A stretch of DNA of 64,000 nt from Saccharopolyspora gloriosae (GTDB lineage: Bacteria; Actinomycetota; Actinomycetes; Mycobacteriales; Pseudonocardiaceae). Shown one piece after another: positions 10,689 through 19,087 of the stretch. Position 1 is the stretch's first letter. Every line of letters starts with the position of its first letter. The translations under genes and the position numbers were made by a program. The DNA lies in NCBI RefSeq assembly GCF_022828475.1, contig NZ_CP059557.1:1860001-1924000 (forward strand). The letters are read 5' to 3'. The notes beneath the pieces are model-generated. The model searched no databases, was not told the DNA's origin, and saw only the letters and a program-made list of their open reading frames with translations.

Positions 10689-11318
10689 TCACCTCGGCGG
10701 CGGCGGGTCCAGGGCTAGGATCGCTCGCACCGCCGCTTCGAGGCGTGCCCGCACGTCGTCGGAGACGCCGGACCGGGTGAGATCTCGGCGCAGCAGCGCG
10801 GTCGGCAGGTCCACCACGCAGGTCGTGATCACCTCGACGCTCGGCCCGTCGCGCCGTGCCCACAACGCCGTCGCCAAGCGGCACAGCACTTCGGAGACCA
10901 GCCGCCGGTCCAGTCCGAGCAGCTCGTCGGCGAGCTCGCCGGGCAGTTCGGGGCCGAGCAGTTGCTCCCTGCGCACCGTCATGAGCATCCGGGCCGACGC
11001 CGGGCGCGTCTCGGCGAGTCGCGCGGGAGCGTCGGCGGCGGCGACCACGGCGTTCACCGCCGCGTCGAACCCGGGATCGGCGCCCAGCGCTCGATCGATC
11101 AGCCCGGTCTGCAGTCGCAGGAAGTCGTCCGCGGCCCGCAGCCACATGCGCCCGCGCAGTGCCGCCAGTGAGCCGAAGGCGTGGTAGATCGCCCCGTTGG
11201 GCACGCCGGCCTCCGCCGCGAGCAGGCGCGCGGTGAGCCGTTCCGGCCCCACCTCCACGGCGAGCCGCTCGGCCACGTCCAGTACCTGGTCGAGGTCGTG
11301 CACGCGCGGTCTGGGCAT
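10689..11318 (-). CDS. TetR-family transcriptional regulator
   Basis: 209 residues from ATG 11318 (MPRPRVHDLDQVLDVAERLAVEVG). The N-terminal helix-turn-helix is clear (LTARLLAAEAGVPNGAIYHAFGSLAALRGRM, residues ~25-55). The ligand-binding C-terminal part is all-helical and unassigned. A longer frame begins 41 codons earlier but runs through the promoter region and has no homology-like sequence, so the inner ATG is preferred. It heads the crotonase-GNAT run and probably represses it and itself through the palindrome just upstream. The ligand is likely an acyl-CoA or hydrophobic compound, which is inference from the neighbour. Confidence 0.88.
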   Translation of the reverse strand: MPRPRVHDLDQVLDVAERLAVEVGPERLTARLLAAEAGVPNGAIYHAFGSLAALRGRMWLRAADDFLRLQTGLIDRALGADPGFDAAVNAVVAAADAPARLAETRPASARMLMTVRREQLLGPELPGELADELLGLDRRLVSEVLCRLATALWARRDGPSVEVITTCVVDLPTALLRRDLTRSGVSDDVRARLEAAVRAILALDPPPPR

Positions 11319-11332
11319 GGCGCCACCGTAAT

Positions 11333-11346
11333 GGAGCACGCGTTCC
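11333..11346 (-). promoter_or_regulatory. Candidate operator of the adjacent TetR regulator
   Basis: ggagcacgcgttcc is an imperfect palindrome (10 of 14 positions symmetric) 15 bases upstream of the TetR start codon, where TetR autoregulatory operators usually lie. Confidence 0.35.
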
Positions 11347-11411
11347 AGAACAAAGTGACCTGCACCATCACCGCTCGCCCGAGGTGGCCGTCCGCCCCCG
11401 GAAACGCGAGA

Positions 11412-11439
11412 GCGGGGCGCCCATGTTGGGGCGCCCCGC
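11412..11439 (-). terminator. Hairpin terminator after the ferredoxin gene
   Basis: gcggggcgccc (11412-11422) and gggcgccccgc (11429-11439) form a perfect 11-bp stem with a 6-base loop, 24 bases past the ferredoxin stop on the minus strand. It would end the transcript of glycosyltransferase, aminotransferase, P450 and ferredoxin before the TetR promoter. Confidence 0.75.
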
Positions 11440-11462
11440 ACTGGTCGGAATGCTGGAGAGGG

Positions 11463-11660
11463 TCAGCTCTCCTCGACGGTGATCGCCTGGGAGGGGCAGA
11501 TCAGGGCCGCCTGGCGCACGGCATCGGCGTGCTCCGCGCCGGGGTTGTCGTCAAGCAGCGTCACGACGCCGTCGTCGTCCTGGTCGAAGACGTCGGGCGC
11601 GGACAGCACGCACTGTCCGGCGCCGACGCAGCGCTCGGTGTCCGCGGTGATCTTGAGCAT
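11463..11660 (-). CDS. nysM: [3Fe-4S] ferredoxin, NysM-like
   Basis: 65 residues, the usual size of actinobacterial P450-partner ferredoxins. Cys11, Cys17 and Cys55 (RCVGAGQC and LICPSQAI) give the three-cysteine pattern of a [3Fe-4S] cluster; Gly14 stands where a fourth ligand would be in 4Fe ferredoxins. The rest is acidic (DQDDDG, DDNPG), suited to docking on a P450. The start ATG at 11660 follows an AAGGAG-type site; a longer frame overlapping the P450 gene is not used. It lies 31 bases after the NysN-like P450, as nysM does in polyene clusters, and should pass electrons to one or both P450s. The reductase is not in the window. Confidence 0.92.
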   Translation of the reverse strand: MLKITADTERCVGAGQCVLSAPDVFDQDDDGVVTLLDDNPGAEHADAVRQAALICPSQAITVEES

Positions 11661-11691
11661 GTGATGGGTCTCCTTCGGGAACGGTGCGTGG

Positions 11692-12858
11692 TCACCAGCG
11701 AACCGGCAGCGCGTGCAGTCCGAACAGCACACCGTCGTACTTGAACGGCAGCTCGTCCACCGGCTTCGCCAGTTCCAGCTTAGGGATGCGGTCGAACAAC
11801 ACCTGGTAGGCGAGGTCCATCTCGCCGCGCACCAGGTTCTGCCCGAGGCACTGGTGCACGCCGTAACCGAACGCCACGTGGTGCCGCGCCGCGCGGGAGG
11901 GGTCGAACCGGTGCGGGCAGCCGAAGGCCTCCTCGTCGTGGTTGGCCGCGGCGACCAGCGGCACGATGCCCTCACCGGCCTTGATCGTCTGCCCGCTGAT
12001 CTCCAGGTCCTCCACGGCCACCCGCAGCGCCACCAGGTCCGCCACGGAGTGCAGCCGCAGCAGCTCCTCCACGACGCCCTCGCCGCCGATCCACTCGGGG
12101 TGTATCAGCAGCGTGAGCACGCCGAGCGCGATGTTGTTCGCCGTCGTCTCGTGCCCCGCGATCAGCAGCAGCATGGACACGCCGGACAGCTCCGCCGCGG
12201 ACATGGTGCCCGCCGCCAGCAACCGGCTGATGAGGTCCTCGCCCGGGCGCTTCTGCTTGATCGCGATGAGCCGGTTCAGGTAGCGCAGCAGCTCCTTGGT
12301 GGCCGCCTCGCGTTCCTGGTCGGTGGCGGTGGTGCTGACCAGCACCCGTGTCTTGGCTTCGAAGAAGTCCCGGTCCACCTTCGGCACGCCGAGCAGGCTG
12401 GAGATCACCAGCGAGGGCACCGGCAGCGCGAAGTCCGCCACCAGGTCCGCGGTGTCGCCGGCGGCGAGCATGGCGTCGACGCGGTCGTGCACGACCTGTT
12501 CGATGGCGGGCCGCATCTCCCGGATCCGCCGCACCGAGAACTCCGAGATCAGCGTCTTGCGGAACCGGTTGTGGTCCGGCGGGTCGAGCGCGACGAACCA
12601 GCCGGGCATGGTGTCCGGGGAGGGCACGCCGCCGGTCTTGCCGAGCAGGCTGGGGAAGCCCTCGTGCGTCGGGTTCGAGCTGACCCGCGAGTCGGTGAGC
12701 ACGGTGCGGACGTCCTCGTGCCGCGTCACCAGCCACACGACGGCGCCGGTGGGCAGCCTGGAACGCACCAGGCCGGGCTGTTCCCGGAATCCCGCGTATT
12801 CGGCGGGCGGGAACGACGCGCCGGGGCGGCGCAACGGGAAGTCGACCACGTCGGCCAT
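11692..12858 (-). CDS. nysN: Cytochrome P450, NysN/AmphN-like methyl-to-carboxyl oxidase
   Basis: 388 residues from ATG 12858 (MADVVDFPLRRPGASF), preceded by GGAGAG. The I-helix has the full AGHETTANN motif near residue 230; the heme loop FGYGVHQCLGQNL has ligand Cys337. In nystatin and amphotericin the gene in this place oxidises an exocyclic methyl (C-16) to a carboxylic acid in several steps. The substrate methyl would come from a methylmalonate module outside this window. Neighbours are the ferredoxin and the sugar aminotransferase, in the order known from nystatin. Regiochemistry is inferred from synteny. Confidence 0.91.
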   Translation of the reverse strand: MADVVDFPLRRPGASFPPAEYAGFREQPGLVRSRLPTGAVVWLVTRHEDVRTVLTDSRVSSNPTHEGFPSLLGKTGGVPSPDTMPGWFVALDPPDHNRFRKTLISEFSVRRIREMRPAIEQVVHDRVDAMLAAGDTADLVADFALPVPSLVISSLLGVPKVDRDFFEAKTRVLVSTTATDQEREAATKELLRYLNRLIAIKQKRPGEDLISRLLAAGTMSAAELSGVSMLLLIAGHETTANNIALGVLTLLIHPEWIGGEGVVEELLRLHSVADLVALRVAVEDLEISGQTIKAGEGIVPLVAAANHDEEAFGCPHRFDPSRAARHHVAFGYGVHQCLGQNLVRGEMDLAYQVLFDRIPKLELAKPVDELPFKYDGVLFGLHALPVRW

Positions 12859-12887
12859 GATCCGCTCTCCATCGTCGTCTGTTGTGA

Positions 12888-13940
12888 TCAGTTCGCGGCG
12901 TAGAACTCGCGCACCTTGCCGACGACGTACTCCTGGTCGTCGGCGGTCAGACCGGTGTGCGTGGGCAGGTAGAGCCCGTCCTCGCTGAACCGGGTGGCGT
13001 TGAGCGACGGCCACACCGGGTCGAGGTAGCCGGGCTGGCGGCTCATCGGTTTGAAGAACAACCGCGTCTCCACGCCGTGCTCGGCGAGGAACGCGCGCAG
13101 GCCCTCGCGGTCGCGGGCGCGCAGGTCGTACATCCACAGCACGTCGCGCGGCGGCATCAGCGTGATGCCGTCGATGGCGCGCAGCCCGTCGTCGTAGCGC
13201 TTCTCGATGTCGCGGCGCACGCTGAGGATGTGGTCGAGCTGCTCGGTCTGGGCGAGCGCGACCGCGGCCTGCATCGCGGTCATCCGGAAGTTGTAGGCGA
13301 GTTTCTTGTGCAGGAAGCTGTGATCGCGGGAGAACGCCATGCCCCGCAGGTGCGCCATCTGCTCGGCCAGCCGTGGATCGTCGGTGAGGCAGATGCCGCC
13401 CTCGCCCGCCGTGATGATCTTGTTGGCGAACAGCGAGAAGCACGCGACGTCGGCCACGGGGGCGACGCCGTGCGCCTCGGCGGAGTCCTCCACGACGCGC
13501 AGGTTGTACTCGTAGGCGAGCTCCATGATCGGATCCATGTCGCAACGCCTGCCGTAGATGTGCACCGGCATGATCACCTTGGTGCGCGGGGTGATCTTCT
13601 CCTCGATCCGCGTGACGTCGATGTTGAGGTCGTCGCCGCAGTCCACGAACACCGGCGTGGCGCCGGTGTAGGTCACCGCCCACGCCGAGGCGATCATGGT
13701 GAACTCGGGGACGATCACCTCATCGCCCTCGCCGACGCCGAGCGCGCGCAGCGCCAGCGTGAGCGCCGTGGTGCCGGAGGAGCAGGCCACGCCGTGCGCG
13801 GATCCGTTGTAGCGGGCGAACTCCTGCTCGAAGCGCCGTACGAACGGCCCCTGCGAGGAGATCCAGTTCTCGCTGATCGCCTCGCTGGTGTACTCCAGCT
13901 CGCGCCCTTGCAGCCAGGGTTTCGAGACGGGGTAGCGCAT
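12888..13940 (-). CDS. nysDII: PLP-dependent sugar aminotransferase (DegT/DnrJ/EryC1 family), NysDII-like
   Basis: 350 residues. The N-terminus MRYPVSKPWLQGRELEY is typical of the family. SSGTTALTLALRALG near 55-70 binds the PLP phosphate and VVEDSAEAHG holds the PLP-ring Asp. The Schiff-base Lys is K174 in SLFANKIITAGEGG. ATG 13940 is preferred over an upstream GTG because AAAGGA lies just before it. In polyene clusters the homologue converts GDP-3-keto-6-deoxymannose to GDP-mycosamine. The gene is next to a glycosyltransferase, which fits amino sugar synthesis and attachment. The GDP-mannose 4,6-dehydratase that must precede it is not in the window. Confidence 0.93.
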   Translation of the reverse strand: MRYPVSKPWLQGRELEYTSEAISENWISSQGPFVRRFEQEFARYNGSAHGVACSSGTTALTLALRALGVGEGDEVIVPEFTMIASAWAVTYTGATPVFVDCGDDLNIDVTRIEEKITPRTKVIMPVHIYGRRCDMDPIMELAYEYNLRVVEDSAEAHGVAPVADVACFSLFANKIITAGEGGICLTDDPRLAEQMAHLRGMAFSRDHSFLHKKLAYNFRMTAMQAAVALAQTEQLDHILSVRRDIEKRYDDGLRAIDGITLMPPRDVLWMYDLRARDREGLRAFLAEHGVETRLFFKPMSRQPGYLDPVWPSLNATRFSEDGLYLPTHTGLTADDQEYVVGKVREFYAAN

Positions 13941-13963
13941 CCGGGGTCCTTTCAGCACGGGTC

Positions 13964-14045
13964 GTGGTCTTGTCCTGTCAGCGGAGCCGATGAGCGGTGA
14001 CCGGCTGCGCAGCGGGCCACCGCCACCGAGGTTGCGCTACCGGGA
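13964..14045 (-). repeat. MITE-like intergenic repeat, copy F, internally deleted
   Basis: Read on the minus strand, the gap between glycosyltransferase and aminotransferase ends in caccgctcatcggctccgctgacaggaca. This is the 3' end of the repeat family, joined to a short piece resembling its 5' arm. The long central hairpin is missing, so this looks like a deletion derivative. Confidence 0.5.
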
Positions 14046-14057
14046 CCGCCACGCGGA

Positions 14058-15464
14058 TCACTCCGATAGGCCCTTCGCCTCCTGGTCGGAGAGCGCGGGC
14101 AGGGCTTGCAGCAGGTCGGCCGCCGCCTCCCGGCCGCCCGCGTCGTGCAGCAGCCGGCCGAACCGCTGGGCGCGGTCCCGGAACGACCGTTCGTCGAGCA
14201 CCCGGACGAGCTTGTCCAGCACGTCCGCCACGTCGATCGTCTCCGGCCGGTCCAAGGTGAGGCTGACGCCGAAGTCCTCGCCGCGCACCGCCTGATCGTC
14301 GCAGTCCACCCACAGTGGACGGACGACGAGCGGCTTGCCGAAGTGCAGTCCTTCGTGGAACGCGTTGCCGCCGGCGTGGGTGAAGAACAGTTTCACGCTG
14401 GGGTGGGCGAGCACGTCGAGCTGGGAAGGCACCCACTTCTCGACCCGCAGGTTCGCGGGCAGCTCGTCCGGCAGCAGGTGCTGCTGCTCGGCGGGCAGCT
14501 TCCACAGCACGTGGGTGTCGCGCTCACCGAGCCTGCGGGTGACCTCCAGCAGCGACTCGACCTGGTCGGCGGTGAGCCGGGTGATGGTGCCGAATCCCAT
14601 GTACACCACGGATTCGTGCGCGCCGAGCCACCGGGTCAGCCCGTCGTCGTCCGGTGCCTGCGGCAGCGGTGGCACCATCGTGCCCACCAGCCGCATGGTG
14701 TCCGGCACCGTGAACGGGTAGTCCAGCTCCCGCACGGAGTAGCACAGCACCATCGCGGCCTGCTCGATGCGCGGCATGAACCCGCCCGCTTCCTTCGCGA
14801 TGCCGAGTTCGTCGCGGATCCGCTGGTCCCGCGCGGCGCGCTCGCGCAGCTCGGCGGTCAGGAACATGCCGAGGGTGCGGAACTTGAACAGCCGGTTCTG
14901 CAACCGCTGCCGGAAATTCATCTCGTAGGGCAGTCCGGAGTGCGGGACGGGGAAATCCGGCCCGGTGTAGGACTTGCCGAACGGCACGTGCGAGGTGAGC
15001 ACGTTGCTCGGCATGAACGGAACGCCGAGCACGAACGGGATGTTCTTGGTGATGGCGAGTTCGTAGCCGTAGGAGCACATGCTCTCGACCACCATCAGCG
15101 CGGGCCGGATCTCCTCGACGGCCTTCTCCAGCGCGCGGTACTTGTCGATGCGCGCCTCGGGGGAGAAGGTGTGCCGGATGACCGCGCGGTGCGCCTTGAA
15201 GCGGGATCGCTGGGTCACTTCCCGGTAGGTCTCGTCGTCCCAGGTCACCGCTGACATCTCCGGCACCACCGGTCCGAGCGGGACGAACTCGACGGGGCTG
15301 TCGGCTTTGAGCGCAGCGACGTCGTCGGCCCGGTTGTCGTCGGTGGCGAAGTACAGGTCCTGCACGCCCCGCCGGGACATCTCCTCCGCCAGCACCAGCA
15401 GCGGGTTCAGCAGACCGCTCTCCGGGTAGCTGACGAACAGGATCGGCCGCCGGGTCGACGCCAT
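14058..15464 (-). CDS. nysDI: Glycosyltransferase, NysDI/AmphDI-like mycosaminyltransferase
   Basis: 468 residues, GT1-type two-domain enzyme. The N-terminal acceptor domain starts RRPILFVSYPESGLLNPLLVLAEEM. The C-terminal donor domain has VVYMGFGTITRLTADQ, EKWVPSQLDVLAHPSVKLFFTHAGGNAFHEGLHFGKP and LVVRPLWVDCDDQA, i.e. the conserved HAGGNxxxE nucleotide-sugar loop. ATG 15464 (MASTRRP) is chosen because it sits 7 bases after GGAGGG. It is first in a four-gene minus-strand run with aminotransferase, P450 and ferredoxin, divergent from the loading-module gene. Polyene homologues attach mycosamine to C-19 of the aglycone. A likely activator site lies in the shared promoter region. Confidence 0.92.
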   Translation of the reverse strand: MASTRRPILFVSYPESGLLNPLLVLAEEMSRRGVQDLYFATDDNRADDVAALKADSPVEFVPLGPVVPEMSAVTWDDETYREVTQRSRFKAHRAVIRHTFSPEARIDKYRALEKAVEEIRPALMVVESMCSYGYELAITKNIPFVLGVPFMPSNVLTSHVPFGKSYTGPDFPVPHSGLPYEMNFRQRLQNRLFKFRTLGMFLTAELRERAARDQRIRDELGIAKEAGGFMPRIEQAAMVLCYSVRELDYPFTVPDTMRLVGTMVPPLPQAPDDDGLTRWLGAHESVVYMGFGTITRLTADQVESLLEVTRRLGERDTHVLWKLPAEQQHLLPDELPANLRVEKWVPSQLDVLAHPSVKLFFTHAGGNAFHEGLHFGKPLVVRPLWVDCDDQAVRGEDFGVSLTLDRPETIDVADVLDKLVRVLDERSFRDRAQRFGRLLHDAGGREAAADLLQALPALSDQEAKGLSE

Positions 15465-15545
15465 GAACACACCCTCCACGAGATCGGCATCCCGGCGGCA
15501 GGGGACGTGCCGGGAGAAGACATCGACTTTTCTCCCACATGCCCA

Positions 15546-15561
15546 TGCGGAGAATCCCTAG
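15546..15561 (-). promoter_or_regulatory. Candidate PAS-LuxR (PimM-type) operator for the glycosyltransferase operon
   Basis: On the minus strand the site reads ctagggattctccgca and matches 12 of 16 positions of the PimM consensus CTVGGGAWWTCCCBAG, including the full CTAGGGATT half. It lies 82 bases before the start codon of the glycosyltransferase, facing it. An A-rich stretch (agaaaagt) is at the expected -10 distance, but the -10 is poor. Confidence 0.5.
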
Positions 15562-15597
15562 TCCTGCGAACCCCTTTCGGGCCTTCGACCTGCGGCT

Positions 15598-15631
15598 CTA
15601 GGGAAATGTACAGCCACACCGCACCTACGCT
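15598..15631 (+). promoter_or_regulatory. Candidate PAS-LuxR (PimM-type) operator and promoter of the loading-module PKS gene
   Basis: ctagggaaatgtacag (15598-15613) matches 13 of 16 positions of CTVGGGAWWTCCCBAG, the published binding consensus of PimM and its orthologues in nystatin, amphotericin and candicidin producers. tacgct at 15626-15631 is a good -10, 28 bases after the first base of the operator, so the operator overlaps the -35, as described for this activator class. The predicted transcript start is about 50 bases before the start codon. No PAS-LuxR gene is in the window. Confidence 0.62.
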
Positions 15632-15684
15632 CCGCAGTCGAGTGGTGCAGTCCCGCCCGACTCCTGCCAGAGGTGGTGCAGCGC

Positions 15685-18600
15685 ATGACGATCCCGCGTA
15701 CGACGAGCCCGGCCGGTGACGATTCGCCGGCTGCGGACGACCCGATCGCAGTGGTGGCGATGGCGTGCCGTTTCCCCGGTGCCGTGCGGTCACCGGAGGA
15801 CCTGTGGGAACTGGTCACCTCGGATTCCGGGGCGGCGTCCGGGTTTCCGGAGGACCGGGGCTGGGACTTGGCGGGGTTGCGCGCGGCCTGCGCCGTGGAC
15901 TCCGGTGGTTTTCTGGCCGATGCGACCGAATTCGACGCGGAGTTCTTCGGAATCTCGCCGCGTGAGGCGCTGGCGATGGATCCGCAGCAACGGTTGCTGC
16001 TGGAGGTCTCCTGGGAGGCGTTCGAGCGCGCGGGCATCGATCCGGTGTCGCTGCGCGGTACGCGCACGGGCGTGTTCGCGGGCCTGCACGGGCAGGACTA
16101 CGCGGTGGCCGCCGAAGGGGCGGCCGAGGACGTGAGCGGGCACGCCGTGACCGGCTTCTCGACGGCCGTGGCCTCGGGGCGCCTGGCTTACCTGCTGGGG
16201 CTGGCGGGGCCGGCGATCACGGTGGACACCGCCTCGTCGTCTTCGCTGGTGGCGGTGCACACGGCGGCGCGCGCGATCCGGGCGGGCGAGTGCTCGCTGG
16301 CGGTGGCCGCCGGGGTGCAGGTGATGTCCACGCCCGCCTCGTTCGTCGGGTACTCCCGGCAGGGCGGGCTGGCCGCCGACGGGCGCTGCAAGCCGTTCTC
16401 CGACGACGCCGACGGCACCGCGTGGTCCGAAGGCGCCGGGGTGGTGCTGCTGGAGCCGCTGTCGCGGGCGCGGGCGGCCGGGCACGAGGTGCTGGCGGTG
16501 CTGCGCGGTTCGGCGATCAACTCCGACGGGGAGTCGGCGGGCCTGACGGCCCCCAGCGAGACGGCGCAGCGGGCGGTGCTGCGGGACGCGCTGGCCGACG
16601 CCGGGCTGAACGCCGCCGACGTGGACGCGGTGGAGGCGCACGGCACGGGAACGGCGCTGGGCGATCCGATCGAGGCGACGGCGCTGCTGGCGACCTACGG
16701 GCAGGACCGGGAGATCCCGCTGCTGCTCGGCTCGGTCAAGGGGCATCTGGGGCACGCGCAGGCCGCCGCGGGCATGGCCGGTCTGATCAAGACGGTGCTG
16801 GCGTTGGGCCGGGACCGGTTGCCGGGCATCCTGAACTTGAGCGGCCCGTCCACGCGGGTGGACTGGACGTCCGGTGCCGTGGAGGTGCTGGCCGACGCCG
16901 CGCCGTGGCCGCGCGCGGACCGGCCGCGGCGCGCCGGGGTGTCGTCGTTCGGCATCAGCGGCACCAACGCGCACGTCATCCTCGAACAGGCCGCTCCCGT
17001 TGTGCCGCCAGAGGAATCCGTCCCGTCGGTGACGCCGGCCGCCGTGCCGATGCCGGTCTCGGCGCGGTCGGATGCGGCACTGGACGTGCTGCTGGATCAG
17101 GTCGCCGACCTCGCCGAGTCGGGTTCCGCGCCGGTGGACGTGGGCTGGTCGCTGGTGACCCGGCGGACCGGCTTCGACCGGCGTGCGGTGCTGCTGAGCA
17201 CCGCCGACGGCGCGGTGGAGGTGGCTCGCGCAGCGGTGTCCGAGGGTTCGTCGGCGGTGGTGTTCTCCGGTCAGGGTTCGCAACGGCTCGGCATGGGCCG
17301 GGAGCTGTACGCCCGGTTCCCGGTGTTCGCGGCGGCGTTCGACGAGGTGCTGGCGGAACTGGACCGTCACCTGCAGCGCCCGCTGCGCGAGGTCATCTGG
17401 GGCGAGGACGCCGCCGAGCTCAACCGCACCGGACACGCGCAGCCGGCGTTGTTCGCCGTGGAGGTGGCGCTGTTCCGGCTCGCCGAATCCCACGGGGTGC
17501 GCCCCGATCACGTCGGCGGCCACTCGGTCGGCGAGGTCGCCGCCGCGCACGTTTCCGGCGCTCTGCCCCTACCGGACGCGGCGAAGCTGATCGCGGCTCG
17601 CGGCAGGCTGATGCAGGAACTTCCCGTCCAGGGCGCGATGGTGGCGATCCAGGCCGCCGAGCACGAGATTTCCCCGCTGCTCACTGAGAACGCGGGGCTG
17701 GCGGCGGTGAACGGTCCGGAGTCGGTGGTCGTCTCCGGCGGCGCAGAGGAGGTCTTCGCGCTCGCCGAGCACTTCACCGACCTCGGCCGCAAGACGAACC
17801 GGCTGCGGGTGTCGCACGCGTTCCACTCGCCGCTGATGGAGCCGATGCTCGCGCGGTTCCGCGAGGTCGTGCGTGGATTGTCCTTCGCCGAGCCGGAAAT
17901 CCCGGTGGTGTCGAACTTGACCGGTGCGCTCGCGCGGCCGGGTGAGCTGGCCGATCCGGAGTACTGGGTGCGGCACGTGCGGGAACCGGTGCGCTTCGCC
18001 GACGGCGTCGCCGCGCTGCACGAGCAGGGCGTGACGCGGTTCCTGGAACTGGGGCCGGACGGTGTTCTTTCCGGCATGGTGCGGGATTCCGTGCCGGGCA
18101 GTCCCGTCATCGTCGTTCCGGCGCTGCGCCGTGACCGCGACGAGGAGGCCGCGTGGGTGACGGCGCTGGCCCGCCTGCACGTGACCGGGATGCCCGTCGA
18201 CTGGCGGGAGGTGTTCACCGGCACCGGTGCGCGCCCGGTGGCGCTGCCGACGTATCCGTTCCAGCGCGAACGGTTCTGGCCGACGAAGACCGCGACGACG
18301 GGCTCTGGAATCGTCCCGGTACCCGAACGTCCCGCGCTCGCCCCGGAACCGGAACCCGACCTCACCGAGCGCCTCGCGAGCATGCCGCGCGGTAAGCGCA
18401 CCCCGTTCTTGCTGGACTTGGTGCGCACCGAGGCGGCGGCGGTGCTCGGCCACCGAAAACCCGACCGGGTCGGCCCGGACCGGGTGTTCAAGGACATGGG
18501 TTTCGAGTCGCTGACCGGCGTGGAACTGCGCGACAAGCTGGGCGCGGCGACGGGCCTGCGCCTGCCGAGCTCGCTGGTCTTCGACCGCCCCACCCCGAAT

Positions 18601-18843
18601 TCCGTCGCCGAGTACCTCACCGGCCACCTCGCGGACGACGCCTCGCTGGAAGCCGAACTGGCGGCCTGGGAACTGCGCCTGGACGCGTCCCCGGAGGACC
18701 CGGCGCAACGCGATCGCCTGGCGGCTCAGCTGGACCGCCTCGCGGCCAAGCTCCGCGACGGTGCACCGGATACCGACACCGACATCGCGGACGCCTCGCT
18801 CGACCGCCTCCTGGACTTGATCGACGAAGAGTTCGTCGCCTGA
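15685..18843 (+). CDS. nysA: Polyene PKS loading module, KS(Ser)-AT-ACP, NysA-like
   Basis: 1052 residues from ATG 15685, chosen for its AGAGGTGG ribosome site; two GTG codons at 15673 and 15676 are alternatives. KS is ~15-430, but its active-site motif is VDTASSSS: Ser184 (codon 16234-16236) replaces Cys. It therefore cannot condense and should only decarboxylate, as the KS(S) of nystatin and amphotericin loading modules does. AT is ~525-830 with GHSVGE and HAFH (malonyl-CoA), giving an acetyl starter. The ACP serine is near 940 in GFESLTG. No KR or DH is present between AT and ACP. The C-terminal docking tail ([13 protein letters not shown] ... [11 protein letters not shown]) should bind the N-terminal helix of the next PKS. 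Divergent from the glycosyltransferase operon. Confidence 0.94.
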   Translation: MTIPRTTSPAGDDSPAADDPIAVVAMACRFPGAVRSPEDLWELVTSDSGAASGFPEDRGWDLAGLRAACAVDSGGFLADATEFDAEFFGISPREALAMDPQQRLLLEVSWEAFERAGIDPVSLRGTRTGVFAGLHGQDYAVAAEGAAEDVSGHAVTGFSTAVASGRLAYLLGLAGPAITVDTASSSSLVAVHTAARAIRAGECSLAVAAGVQVMSTPASFVGYSRQGGLAADGRCKPFSDDADGTAWSEGAGVVLLEPLSRARAAGHEVLAVLRGSAINSDGESAGLTAPSETAQRAVLRDALADAGLNAADVDAVEAHGTGTALGDPIEATALLATYGQDREIPLLLGSVKGHLGHAQAAAGMAGLIKTVLALGRDRLPGILNLSGPSTRVDWTSGAVEVLADAAPWPRADRPRRAGVSSFGISGTNAHVILEQAAPVVPPEESVPSVTPAAVPMPVSARSDAALDVLLDQVADLAESGSAPVDVGWSLVTRRTGFDRRAVLLSTADGAVEVARAAVSEGSSAVVFSGQGSQRLGMGRELYARFPVFAAAFDEVLAELDRHLQRPLREVIWGEDAAELNRTGHAQPALFAVEVALFRLAESHGVRPDHVGGHSVGEVAAAHVSGALPLPDAAKLIAARGRLMQELPVQGAMVAIQAAEHEISPLLTENAGLAAVNGPESVVVSGGAEEVFALAEHFTDLGRKTNRLRVSHAFHSPLMEPMLARFREVVRGLSFAEPEIPVVSNLTGALARPGELADPEYWVRHVREPVRFADGVAALHEQGVTRFLELGPDGVLSGMVRDSVPGSPVIVVPALRRDRDEEAAWVTALARLHVTGMPVDWREVFTGTGARPVALPTYPFQRERFWPTKTATTGSGIVPVPERPALAPEPEPDLTERLASMPRGKRTPFLLDLVRTEAAAVLGHRKPDRVGPDRVFKDMGFESLTGVELRDKLGAATGLRLPSSLVFDRPTPNSVAEYLTGHLADDASLEAELAAWELRLDASPEDPAQRDRLAAQLDRLAAKLRDGAPDTDTDIADASLDRLLDLIDEEFVA

Positions 18844-18880
18844 CGAGCGACCACAGCAAGCCGATGGGGCGTCCGAACAT

Positions 18881-19060
18881 GGGTTTTGTCCAGATCCTGT
18901 CAGCGGCGAAGCCGGTGAGCAGTGACCACCGGCACCGCCGCGGGTTCTCAGCGTTCCTCTCGCGAGGACAGCGATTTCCTTCGTGGAGCCACTCGGGAGA
19001 TCACTGAAACACCGGCCGGGGCGCAGCGAGAAGACCGCTGAGGTTCCGCCACCCGTCCCC
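18881..19060 (-). repeat. MITE-like structured intergenic repeat, copy D, inverted
   Basis: In reverse orientation this gap carries gcggaacctcagcggtcttctcgc and gcgagaggaacgctgagaacccg arms, the inner gatctccc / ggaaatcg region and the caccggcttcgccgctgacag end hairpin. The frame of the next PKS is open through it, but its real start is the GTG at 19088, downstream of the repeat. Confidence 0.72.
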
Positions 19061-19087
19061 TTACGCAGCACACATGCGAGGAATTCC

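Noticed and set aside
10689-11441. Long version of the first TetR protein (250 residues)
   Set aside because: The extra 41 residues cover the terminator and promoter region and look non-coding; the inner ATG gives a normal TetR start.
18983-19087. Upstream ATG start for the modules 1-2 PKS
   Set aside because: It would translate part of a repeat element and leave the docking helix deep inside; the GTG at 19088 has a ribosome site directly before a normal docking helix.
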